From QHXW01 sp035297145 (GTDB lineage: Bacteria > Acidobacteriota > Terriglobia > Bryobacterales > Bryobacteraceae), in assembly GCA_035297145.1 (NCBI GenBank), contig DATGZN010000085.1, forward strand, positions 62,001 to 126,000: DNA of 64,000 nt. Reading direction: 5' to 3'. Numbering within the stretch: the stretch's first letter is position 1; the number at the start of each line of letters is the position of its first letter. Positions 1 to 6,669 of this stretch are shown here, piece after piece. Position numbers and translations under genes: made by a program. The notes beneath the pieces are model-generated. The model saw only the letters and a program-made list of their open reading frames with translations. It did no database searches and was not told where the DNA came from.

Positions 1-1
1 C

Positions 2-52
2 CAGCGCAAGAAGGACGGCTCCCGCAGTCGGCGGAAAAAAGCCGCAGCATAA
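2..52 (+). CDS. C-terminal tail of an unidentified protein (partial)
   Basis: An open frame enters from the left edge and ends with a TAA stop at 50-52. Only 16 residues are visible; the tail is rich in Lys, Arg and Ala (it ends RRKKAAA), a basic tail of the kind seen in DNA- or RNA-binding proteins. It stops 11 bases before the start of the zinc-finger gene, so the two could be co-transcribed. The rest of the protein lies outside the window and its function cannot be assigned. Confidence 0.35.
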   Translation, partial: QRKKDGSRSRRKKAAA

Positions 53-63
53 CAGCGGCGAAC

Positions 64-252
64 ATGTGTCCCGAATGCGGCTATCGATTTAAGGGAAACG
101 GATTTGACGGAATTGACGCTCACTGGCGGGCCAAACACGAACGAATTATGCCATACAAAGATGCATGGCCTTTGGTGAAATCTGGAAAATACCACCGGCC
201 AGGCCTTCTGCTGCGGGACCGACCGCAAGCCCCAGCTTTGGGTCTGTCATAG
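64..252 (+). CDS. small zinc-finger-like protein (62 aa)
   Basis: A short protein starting at ATG 64. The first half carries CPECG followed by HWRAKHE, a Cys2-His2 arrangement (CxxC, about 15 residues, HxxxxH), so it could bind one zinc ion and perhaps nucleic acid. The last ~16 residues are encoded opposite the decayed RES toxin remnant and look like read-through into unrelated sequence, so the original stop may have been lost. The assignment rests only on the cysteine/histidine spacing; no function is known. Confidence 0.45.
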   Translation: MCPECGYRFKGNGFDGIDAHWRAKHERIMPYKDAWPLVKSGKYHRPGLLLRDRPQAPALGLS

Positions 253-352
253 CGTCCCCGCATTTTTTGGATGAATCGCTTCTTCCATCGCCCTCTAAAC
301 GATCTCCACTCAAGTTGGCGTACCGGCGCCGCACCACGCGGTAGCTCGTCAC
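146..352 (-). pseudogene. RES-domain toxin remnant, frameshifted and truncated
   Basis: The frame starts with GTG at 352, overlapping the antitoxin stop by 4 bases (GTGA), as in ParS/RES toxin-antitoxin operons. The first residues, YRVVRRRYANLSGD, match the start of RES NAD-degrading toxins. The expected arginine-tryptophan (GGRWN) segment is then split: GRW appears only in the neighbouring frame near 275-295. The remaining RES core of roughly 130 residues is not recognisable. I read this as a frameshifted and deleted toxin. The call depends on N-terminal similarity and operon geometry. Confidence 0.5.
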
Positions 353-582
353 ACGTAGACGCCGTGGTCAATCCGAACCAACTCTGCTTCAACTCCAACG
401 AGATCGAATTCTATAACCTGGCGTGGCGTCTTTCCCTGAAATAATGGGTTTGCCCGATTCAGCCAATGCTCGGCCTTCTCAGAAGTCCCAAAGGTTGCCA
501 GGGCGTGTGCGGCAACGGAGTCAGGTGAAATCTCCTTCCGTTCCCGATTCGACGAATGATCCTGCGCCACCGACTGTTTCAA
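349..582 (-). CDS. ParS/MbcA-type antitoxin (DUF2384 toxin-binding domain)
   Basis: This 77-residue protein is almost only the DUF2384 (MbcA/ParS/Xre C-terminal) domain: ALATFGTSEKAEHWL, then NPLFQGKTPRQVIEF, then a Gly-Val stretch ending LVRIDHGVYV. In this family the domain binds and neutralises a RES toxin. The usual N-terminal Xre-like DNA-binding part is missing or very short. Translation appears to begin at TTG 582 with no clear Shine-Dalgarno. It overlaps the downstream RES remnant by 4 bases, so it is now an antitoxin without a functional cognate toxin, possibly an orphan. Confidence 0.7.
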   Translation of the reverse strand: MKQSVAQDHSSNRERKEISPDSVAAHALATFGTSEKAEHWLNRANPLFQGKTPRQVIEFDLVGVEAELVRIDHGVYV

Positions 583-693
583 TTTGCGTGCCCTGGTGAG
601 CGGCCTGTTGTGGGTCCTATCGAGTTTGCGCGCGCGATCTCTAGAGGCTTCGGCATAAAATCGACACTTTAAGCATACAATCCTTCGCTCCCC

Positions 694-940
694 CTACGCG
701 AACGGGCTCCGCTTCAGCGCATACTGCAGCGCCTCCTCGGGCACAGGAAACTCACTCACCGCCGTATTTCCCATATACCCGAGTTCTTTGATGCCGATCG
801 GAGTCGTGTAATAGGCGTCCAGCACCAGGTTGCGCGCCCAGTGGAAGAAATGGATGCCGGCTGCGTTTTTGGGTGCGGCGTTTTTCTCGATGCCGATCAG
901 GTCGAGCATCGCCGTCTGTTGCTCCGGTTTCGCGTCCACG
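694..940 (-). pseudogene. 3' fragment of gluconate 2-dehydrogenase subunit 3 gene
   Basis: This segment encodes the last ~81 residues of the subunit 3 protein found intact at 1554-2162, with the same stop position and same C-terminus (LQYALKRSPFA). By hand alignment 695-940 matches 1555-1800 at a constant offset of 860 bases with about 26 mismatches (roughly 89% identity). Similarity ends abruptly at 940/1800, and nothing resembling the Tat signal or the first half of the gene lies upstream. It is a partial duplicate that forms one border of the DUF4160/DUF2442 segment. Confidence 0.85.
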
Positions 941-980
941 TAAGTAGCACGGTGTCAGGTGGTAGAATCGGCCACGCGGG

Positions 981-1241
981 ATGCCGACGATCAGCACGTT
1001 CTATGGGATCTTGATCCGAATGTTTTTCAACGATCACGCGCCTCCGCACTTTCACGCCCGATATGGTGAATTCGAGGCCACCATCGATATCGGAACCCTG
1101 GAGGGGATCGAGGGGGAGCTGCCAAACCGGGCCTTTAACTTAGTCCGGGAATGGGCGATGATACACAGAGAGGAGTTGCTCGAAGACTGGCGGCTCTGCC
1201 GTGAGAACAGTCAGCCGGCGAAGATCGACCCGCTACACTGA
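981..1241 (+). CDS. DUF4160 family protein
   Basis: A protein of 86 residues that matches DUF4160 over its whole length: it opens MPTISTFYGILIRMFF, continues with NDHAPPHFHARYGE and closes with the EWAMIHREELLEDW helix and a KIDPL tail. DUF4160 genes are commonly followed by DUF2442 genes, as here 12 bases downstream, and the pair is often found as a mobile toxin-antitoxin-like cassette, though the biochemical role is not established. A TAGAAT hexamer at 963-968 is a possible -10 box. The pair sits between the partial and complete copies of the subunit 3 gene. Confidence 0.85.
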   Translation: MPTISTFYGILIRMFFNDHAPPHFHARYGEFEATIDIGTLEGIEGELPNRAFNLVREWAMIHREELLEDWRLCRENSQPAKIDPLH

Positions 1242-1253
1242 AGAGCGCGCTCT

Positions 1254-1526
1254 ATGTATTGGGACATAGTTGAAGTAAAACCCGAGCCGGACTATTGCCT
1301 GCTCGTGCGTTTTAAGGACGGACTGACAGGGCGAGTCCAGTTGCGGCGGGAGATGCTGACGGGGGCTCTTGCGCCCCTCTTGGACGTTAAGTTTTTCGAG
1401 CAGGTCTTTGTCGACTACGGCGCGGTCGCCTGGCCTGGTGATATTGATCTTGCGCCCGACGCTATGTACGCTGAGGTCGCCGGCCGGCATCTTGAACCCC
1501 AAAAGGCTGGAGACAGTCGCCGATAG
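1254..1526 (+). CDS. DUF2442 family protein
   Basis: Ninety residues. The core matches DUF2442: a beta-rich N-terminus (VEVKPEPDYCLLVRFKDG), the REML/LLD segment, then FEQVFVDYGAVAWPGDIDLAPDAMY, which is the family signature. The protein is small and soluble with no signal peptide. It starts at ATG 1254, 12 bases after the DUF4160 stop, so the two form a bicistron. The pairing is widespread and suspected to be an addiction or regulatory module; no activity can be read from the sequence. It ends 27 bases before the convergent subunit 3 gene. Confidence 0.8.
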   Translation: MYWDIVEVKPEPDYCLLVRFKDGLTGRVQLRREMLTGALAPLLDVKFFEQVFVDYGAVAWPGDIDLAPDAMYAEVAGRHLEPQKAGDSRR

Positions 1527-1553
1527 CGGCGTTTCTTCGTGGCGGTCACTTTA

Positions 1554-2162
1554 CTACGCGAACGGACTCCTCTTCAACGCGTACTGCAAAGCTTCCTCGG
1601 GCACTTGGAACTCACTCACCGCCGTATTTCCCATGTAGCCGAGTTCCTTGATTCCGATGGGGCTGGTGTAATAGGCGTCCAGCACCAGGTTGCGCGCCCA
1701 GTGGAAGAAGTGGATGCCGGCTGCGTTTTCGGGTGCGGCGTTTTTCTCGATGCCGATCAGGTCTAGCATCGACGTCTGCTGATCGGGCTTCGCGTCCACG
1801 AAATCGGCGCCATAGCGGCGCTGCATATCGTGATCCACCCACGCCATGCCGCCGGTGAAGATTTCCCTTAGCTCCGGGCTGTTGCTCGCCATGAAGTCGA
1901 TCCAATCCGCTGCACCCGCGGCGAGAGCGCCCGGCGAGTGCTCATCGGCCGGGATGATCAGGTCGGAAAGACGCTGGAGCGTCTTGTACTCGTGCGCGTT
2001 GAAAGCCTTGGGTACGTATTCGCCGTTCGTGGCTTTCTTGTCTTCCGACACCGCATCGTGCGCATGCTGCGCGGCAGCGAGCGTGCCCAGTCCCGCACCC
2101 GAAGCCAGCGCCGAGATGCTCAACCCGCGCAGTAGATTTCGCCGGGAAATGCTTTCAGACAT
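1554..2162 (-). CDS. gluconate 2-dehydrogenase subunit 3 family protein
   Basis: A 202-residue exported partner of the GMC oxidoreductase encoded directly upstream. The N-terminus has a twin-arginine signal (SRRNLLRG followed by a hydrophobic Ala/Gly stretch), so it probably travels folded through Tat, perhaps carrying the flavoenzyme along. The body matches the subunit 3 family (LSDLIIPADEHSPGA, GMAWVD, HFFHWARNLVLDAYYT). Its ATG overlaps the GMC stop by 8 bases, indicating translational coupling. The last 246 bases are duplicated at 694-940, so this gene's 3' end may have been rebuilt during insertion of the DUF4160/DUF2442 pair. Confidence 0.88.
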   Translation of the reverse strand: MSESISRRNLLRGLSISALASGAGLGTLAAAQHAHDAVSEDKKATNGEYVPKAFNAHEYKTLQRLSDLIIPADEHSPGALAAGAADWIDFMASNSPELREIFTGGMAWVDHDMQRRYGADFVDAKPDQQTSMLDLIGIEKNAAPENAAGIHFFHWARNLVLDAYYTSPIGIKELGYMGNTAVSEFQVPEEALQYALKRSPFA

Positions 2163-3861
2163 TGCCTTTCCTCATTTCCTCCGCCAGATATTCGGCGGTT
2201 CGCCAGGCCAGCGCCACAATGGTCAGCGTCACGTTCTTATCCGGGTTGCCCAGGAACGGCGCGGCATCCGCCACGAACAGGTTCTTCACTTCGTGCGCCT
2301 GGCACCAGCGGTTGAGCGGCCCTTGCTTGGGATCGTCGTGCATCCGGACCGTGCCCGCTTCGTGGATGATCTCGCCGCCAATCGACATCGCATCCACACT
2401 GTGGGTGGGAAATTGCTTCGGCTCCGCCGTGCCGCCCATCGCTTCGATGATGGACTTGAACGTATTGTGCATGTGGTGCACCTGGTTGATCTCGTGGTCG
2501 GTCCAGCGGAAGTGGAAACGGAGCACGGGAATGCCCCACTGATCCACCGTACCCGGATCAATCTCGCAATACGAATTCGCGTTGGGAATCATCTCGCCCC
2601 GGCCTGAGAAGCCCACCCACGCGCCATAATCGTAGCGAAGCCGGGATTTCAGCCCGGCGCCGTAGCCATCCTGGCCGTGAAAGCTGCCAATCTCCGGCAT
2701 GCCGAAGCCGCCGCCGACCTCGACGTGATAACCGCGCGGAAAATCCTTCTTCTTGTCGTCCAGCAGCCACCACGGAATGTAGACGTGCATGCCGCCGATG
2801 CCATCCGAATTGTGACGCGGCAGGCCATCCAACGCCGGAACGTGGCCACTGAGATCGTAGCCCGTGGTATCGGTCAGGTTGCGGCCGACCATGCCGGAAT
2901 TGTTGGCGATCCCGGCGGGAAATCGCGACGACTTGGAATTGAGTAGCAGGCGCGCGGATTCGCACGCGCTCGCCGCCACCACCACCGCGCGGCATCGGAT
3001 CTGCTTATCGGTGCGGGTGGCCTTGTCCACATAGGAAACCGCCGTGACCGTGCCATCGTCGCCTGTGATCAGCTCGCGCGCCATGGCTCCGGTGATCACT
3101 TTCAACTTACCGGTCTTCATCGCCGGAAAAATCATTGCCTGGCTCGACGTGAACGCTGACGCCGTGTGGCACCCACGCCCGCACTGGCCGCAATAGTGGC
3201 ACGCGGCGCGCCCGTTGAGCGGCTTCGTCAGCATGGCCATGCGCGATGGAATGCAGGGAATGTTCAGCCTTTGGCAGGCCTTCTGGATCAGCACTTCAGG
3301 CACGCGCGGCGCGATGGGCGGCAGGAATTTCCCATCGGGCGCGGTACGCAGGCCTTCTTTCGTGCCGGTGACGCCGATAAATCCTTCGGCTTTGTCGTAG
3401 TACGGCGACATCTCGTCGTAACTCACCGGCCAGTCGGTGCCCAGTCCATCGAACGAGTAAGGTTTGAAATCATAGTCGGAAAAGCGCAGCGAGATGCGGC
3501 CGTAATGATTGGTGCGGCCGCCCATAATGCGCGCGCGCCACCATTTGAACTGCGATCCCGGCGCAACGGTGTACGGTTCGCCATCCAAGGTCCAGTTCCC
3601 GGCCGGCGCCGTGAAGTAGTCGAAACCCCAGGGGGATTTGCCGAAATACGTCTCGGCGTGCGGCCCGGCGCCACGGTGGTCCACCTGATACGGCCACACA
3701 TGCTCTTTGAAATCCTTCATTGGATTGAGCATCGGCCCGGCTTCGAGCAGCGTAACGTTGATTCCGGCGTCGGTCAGCACCTTGGTTACCGTGCCGCCGC
3801 CCGCTCCCGAGCCAATCACCACCACATCATGCACTTCCGGGCTTCGCTGAACTTGAAACAT
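2155..3861 (-). CDS. GMC family oxidoreductase (sugar/alcohol dehydrogenase, FAD)
   Basis: The most likely start is ATG 3861, giving 568 residues with the FAD-binding dinucleotide motif (VVIGSGAGGGTVTKVL) about 11 residues from the N-terminus; an open frame continues upstream but runs into the tmRNA promoter and gene. A cysteine-rich segment (ACHYCGQCGRGC) occurs near the middle, and the C-terminal GMC signature ends GNPDKNVTLTIVALAWRTAEYL. Family members paired with subunit 3 oxidise sugars or sugar acids in the periplasm and pass electrons to a cytochrome. No cytochrome c gene is present here, so the electron acceptor must be encoded elsewhere. It is divergent from ssrA. Confidence 0.9.
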   Translation of the reverse strand: MFQVQRSPEVHDVVVIGSGAGGGTVTKVLTDAGINVTLLEAGPMLNPMKDFKEHVWPYQVDHRGAGPHAETYFGKSPWGFDYFTAPAGNWTLDGEPYTVAPGSQFKWWRARIMGGRTNHYGRISLRFSDYDFKPYSFDGLGTDWPVSYDEMSPYYDKAEGFIGVTGTKEGLRTAPDGKFLPPIAPRVPEVLIQKACQRLNIPCIPSRMAMLTKPLNGRAACHYCGQCGRGCHTASAFTSSQAMIFPAMKTGKLKVITGAMARELITGDDGTVTAVSYVDKATRTDKQIRCRAVVVAASACESARLLLNSKSSRFPAGIANNSGMVGRNLTDTTGYDLSGHVPALDGLPRHNSDGIGGMHVYIPWWLLDDKKKDFPRGYHVEVGGGFGMPEIGSFHGQDGYGAGLKSRLRYDYGAWVGFSGRGEMIPNANSYCEIDPGTVDQWGIPVLRFHFRWTDHEINQVHHMHNTFKSIIEAMGGTAEPKQFPTHSVDAMSIGGEIIHEAGTVRMHDDPKQGPLNRWCQAHEVKNLFVADAAPFLGNPDKNVTLTIVALAWRTAEYLAEEMRKGNV

Positions 3862-3892
3862 GCTCTCGACTATAACATCCGCCGATTCGCGG

Positions 3893-3898
3893 TAGAAT
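3893..3898 (+). promoter_or_regulatory. probable -10 box of ssrA
   Basis: TAGAAT lies 10 bases before the mature 5' end of the tmRNA at 3909, the right distance for a -10 element. No good -35 hexamer is visible 16-18 bases upstream (the sequence there is ACTATA-like), so the promoter would be -35-poor. Confidence 0.4.
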
Positions 3899-3908
3899 GG
3901 GGAGAAAG

Positions 3909-4260
3909 GGGGGCGCAACGGATTCGACGGGATTGAATCGTTGTGGGGAGGCGTGCCGGGTTCCGAGCTCCCGTTAAACGATCGGAAAACTAAAACTGCC
4001 AATACGCAGTTTGCATACGCTGCTTAATTAATTAAGCAGCCGCTCCAGCCGCTGAGCCCGCGCGGCGGTCAGTGAGCGTCATTTTGCGGGATAGGCCAAA
4101 GGCTTCGGTCCGGAGCCGTAGGTCGAGATCAATCGGGCTAGGTAGCGGCCATACTTGCCGGCTCTAAAGCCGCTGCTGAAAACTTTGAGCCGGATACGCA
4201 CGTAGTTCTCTTCACGGCGGGCTTTCTCGGACGCGGGTTCGACTCCCGCCGCCTCCACCA
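3909..4260 (+). ncRNA. ssrA: transfer-messenger RNA (tmRNA)
   Basis: A single-piece tmRNA of 352 nt that rescues stalled ribosomes by trans-translation. The 5' end GGGGGCG pairs with CGCCTCC before the encoded ACCA 3' end (one G-U), forming the tRNA-like acceptor stem. The conserved GGATTCGACGGG box follows the 5' strand and the T-arm sequence GGGTTCGACTCCC precedes the 3' strand. The tag frame runs from the resume codon GCC at 3998 to TAA at 4025-4027 and reads ANTQFAYAA, a normal degradation tag ending in AA. A second TAA follows in a short hairpin (TGCTTAATTAATTAAGCA). Confidence 0.97.
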
Positions 4261-4272
4261 TTGTTTACTCTA

Positions 4273-4488
4273 ATGCCGAATTCACTTCGATTCCGACTCG
4301 ATTATTGGAAGGACGGCGACTGGTACGTGGGCCGCTTACCCCAGGTGCCCGGAGTTTTCAGTCAAGGGTCGACCCTCCAGGAATTGGAAGATGGCATTCG
4401 CGACGCCTACCGGTTAATGCTGGAAGATCAGGCCGCCACCGCAGCACCGTCGACCGTTCAAACCAAGGAAATCGAAGTTCCGGCGTGA
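4273..4488 (+). CDS. hicB: HicB-type antitoxin
   Basis: Starting at ATG 4273 gives 71 residues with the HicB fold pattern: RFRLDYWKDGDWYVGRLPQVPGVFSQGSTLQELEDGIRDAYRLMLED, the partly degraded RNase-H-like domain of HicB antitoxins. There is no separate DNA-binding domain, as in short HicB versions. A TTG at 4261 is an alternative start, but it abuts the last base of the tmRNA. The stop overlaps the hicA start by 4 bases (GTGA). The pair begins 12 bases after the tmRNA CCA end, a classical insertion point for mobile modules. Confidence 0.85.
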   Translation: MPNSLRFRLDYWKDGDWYVGRLPQVPGVFSQGSTLQELEDGIRDAYRLMLEDQAATAAPSTVQTKEIEVPA

Positions 4489-4676
4489 AGCGCCGCGAGC
4501 TGATTCGAGAACTGGAACAGTCCGGGTGCGTCTTGAAACGCTCCAGTGGCGCCCATGACATCTATTTCAATCCGGCGACAAACCGTTCTGCTCCAGTTCC
4601 AAGGCACACTGAGATTCCGAACTCCCTCTGCGCCCTGATTCTACGGCAGCTCGGCCTAAAGGATCGGGGCCGGTAG
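4485..4676 (+). CDS. hicA: HicA-type mRNA interferase toxin
   Basis: With the GTG start at 4485 the protein has 63 residues. It matches HicA: KRRELIRELEQSGC, the dsRBD-like strand with the catalytic histidine (SSGAHDIYFNP; His in the position of the family GSH motif), PVPRHTEI and a final LILRQLGL helix. HicA toxins cleave mRNA and are inactivated by HicB. The frame looks complete and coupled to hicB by a GTGA overlap, so the module may be functional. Confidence 0.83.
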   Translation: MKRRELIRELEQSGCVLKRSSGAHDIYFNPATNRSAPVPRHTEIPNSLCALILRQLGLKDRGR

Positions 4677-4753
4677 AGTTTCGGGCGCCGGCCGACGCCG
4701 CCCAACAACCTGGCTCGCCATGTCCGTATATCTGGTTCCCTCGACCCCTCCCT

Positions 4754-4783
4754 CCTACGCCCGCCTACGCACGCCTACGCCCG
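4754..4783. repeat. three tandem 10-bp units
   Basis: CCTACGCCCG, CCTACGCACG and CCTACGCCCG follow one another in the 208-base gap between hicA and the aldehyde dehydrogenase gene. Too short and too few to be a CRISPR or a known element. Confidence 0.6.
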
Positions 4784-4884
4784 CCCTTGCAACTCCGCCC
4801 GCGAGGTGATTGAATATCACATGCCACCCGGGGGCCACGTGCGCCTGGTGGGCCTCTGTTTGTGCACACGTAGAAGGAGAGGGT

Positions 4885-6363
4885 ATGGCTACCGTTGTTT
4901 CATCGCTTGCAAACGACATCGCTGTCAAGGCGACTAAGCTCCTGATTAATAACCGATGGGTCGAAAGCGAGTCCGGCCGGACTTTCGCCACCATCAATCC
5001 CGCTACCGGAGAAGAGATCTGCCAGGTGGCGGAGGCCGACGAACCGGATGTGGACCGGGCAGTCAGAGCCGCGCGCGCGGCATTTCACAGTAAGAGCCCT
5101 TGGCGGCGTATGTCCGCCTCGGAGCGCGGGCGTCTGCTGAGCAAGCTTGCGGACCTCATCGAAAAGAATGCCGAAGAGCTGGCCCGCTTGGAGTCGCTCG
5201 ATAACGGCAAGCCCGTCGCCGTCGCGCGCGCCGCCGATCTGCCGCTGACCATCGCCTGCTACCGTTACTACGCCGGATGGGCCGACAAGATTCAAGGCAG
5301 AACCATCCCCATCGCCGGAGATTATTTCTGCTACACGCGCCTCGAACCCGTGGGCGTGGTGGGCCAGATCATTCCATGGAATTTCCCGCTCCTCATGCAG
5401 GCCTGGAAACTCGGCCCGGCGTTGGCCGCTGGCAACACGGTTGTGCTGAAGCCCGCCGAGCAGACGCCCCTGACTGCCCTGCGCGTTGGCGAACTAATTC
5501 TTGAAGCCGGCTTCCCCGAAGGTGTGGTGAACATCTTGCCCGGGTTCGGTCCAACCGCCGGTGCTGGCATCGCCAAGCACATGGATGTCGATAAGGTCGC
5601 CTTTACCGGTTCCACCGAGGTCGGCCACCTGATCATGGAGAACGCGGCTCGAACCAATCTGAAGCGCGTGACGCTCGAACTCGGCGGCAAGAGCCCCAAC
5701 ATTGTCTTCAACGATGCCGATCTCGACCAGGCCATCGAAGGCGCGCACTTCGCTCTGTTCTTCAATCAGGGTCAATGCTGCTGCGCCGGCTCGCGCCTCT
5801 TCGTCGAATCCAAGGTCTACGATGAGTTTGTCGACAAGAGCGTCGCGCGCGCCAAGCGCCGCACCGTCGGCGATCCATTCGACGCCTCCACCGAGCAGGG
5901 TCCGCAAGTCGACCAGGCGCAGTTCGATAAGGTGATGGGCTACATCGACGCCGGCAAGCAGGAAGGCGCGTCGCTATTGTGCGGCGGCAGCCGCGTCGGC
6001 GATCGCGGCTACTTCGTGGCCCCCACCGTGTTTGCTGATGTCTCCGACGGCATGAAGATCGCGCAAGAAGAGATCTTCGGTCCGGTGATGAGCATCATCA
6101 AGTTCAAGGATCTCGACGAAGTTGTCGAGCGCGCCAACTCCACCATGTACGGCCTCGCGGCAGCGGTGTGGACCCGCGACATCGGCAAGGCCCACGCTAT
6201 CGCCAACAGCGTCCGCGCCGGTACGGTGTGGGTGAACTGCTACGACGTTTTCGATGCGGCCGCGCCCTTCGGCGGCTTCAAACAATCCGGCATGGGCCGC
6301 GAGCTCGGCGAGTACGGCCTGCAACAGTACACCGAAGTCAAAACGGTCACGGTGAAAATGTAG
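4885..6363 (+). CDS. NAD(P)-dependent aldehyde dehydrogenase
   Basis: The start at ATG 4885 is supported by a strong Shine-Dalgarno (AAGGAGAG, 7-8 bases upstream) and gives 492 residues, the usual length. The general base Glu265 lies in TLELGGKSPNIVF and the nucleophile is the middle Cys (Cys299) of NQGQCCCAG, as in class 1/2 aldehyde dehydrogenases; the NAD-binding IIPWNFPLLMQAWK and GNTVVLKPAEQTPL segments are intact. The substrate cannot be read from the sequence; with sugar-acid enzymes nearby it may oxidise a sugar- or amine-derived aldehyde. Monocistronic by spacing. Confidence 0.93.
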   Translation: MATVVSSLANDIAVKATKLLINNRWVESESGRTFATINPATGEEICQVAEADEPDVDRAVRAARAAFHSKSPWRRMSASERGRLLSKLADLIEKNAEELARLESLDNGKPVAVARAADLPLTIACYRYYAGWADKIQGRTIPIAGDYFCYTRLEPVGVVGQIIPWNFPLLMQAWKLGPALAAGNTVVLKPAEQTPLTALRVGELILEAGFPEGVVNILPGFGPTAGAGIAKHMDVDKVAFTGSTEVGHLIMENAARTNLKRVTLELGGKSPNIVFNDADLDQAIEGAHFALFFNQGQCCCAGSRLFVESKVYDEFVDKSVARAKRRTVGDPFDASTEQGPQVDQAQFDKVMGYIDAGKQEGASLLCGGSRVGDRGYFVAPTVFADVSDGMKIAQEEIFGPVMSIIKFKDLDEVVERANSTMYGLAAAVWTRDIGKAHAIANSVRAGTVWVNCYDVFDAAAPFGGFKQSGMGRELGEYGLQQYTEVKTVTVKM

Positions 6364-6669
6364 AGATTGAGCCGGAACCTGAGAGCAAATGGGGCCGGGC
6401 GTGCCCGACCCCACAGGCGTTCGCGCAAATCGTTGTAGGGCCGGGCACGGAGCTTGTCGGAAATACGAATTCGGACTCCGTGCAGACCCCGATTGTCTGG
6501 GCCCGTCGGCGCTGACGCCCCGGCTGAGTGATGACACGCGACCGGTGCTGAGCCAAGCGGAGCGCGGTGTCCGCGGTAACCGCGCGCTTGCCGCGAACAA
6601 TGTCATTCACGCGCGCGTCCGGCACGATAGTTCGATGGCCAGCCGGGACCAGCCTCGTCCTATCCGATC
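6364..6669. other. 306-base intergenic region with one hairpin
   Basis: No convincing gene. A near-perfect palindrome at 6391-6412 (GGGGCCGGGC, two-base loop, GCCCGACCCC, one mismatch) sits 28 bases after the aldehyde dehydrogenase stop and could act as a weak terminator, but no T-run follows. The remainder shows open frames only because stops are rare in GC-rich sequence. Confidence 0.5.

Noticed and set aside
3862..4002. Upstream extension of the GMC oxidoreductase
   Set aside because: It would run through the tmRNA promoter and gene on the opposite strand; the FAD motif is correctly placed from ATG 3861.
4754..4783. Possible CRISPR-like or short tandem array
   Set aside because: Only three directly abutting 10-bp units without spacers; no CRISPR array or cas gene was found anywhere in the window.
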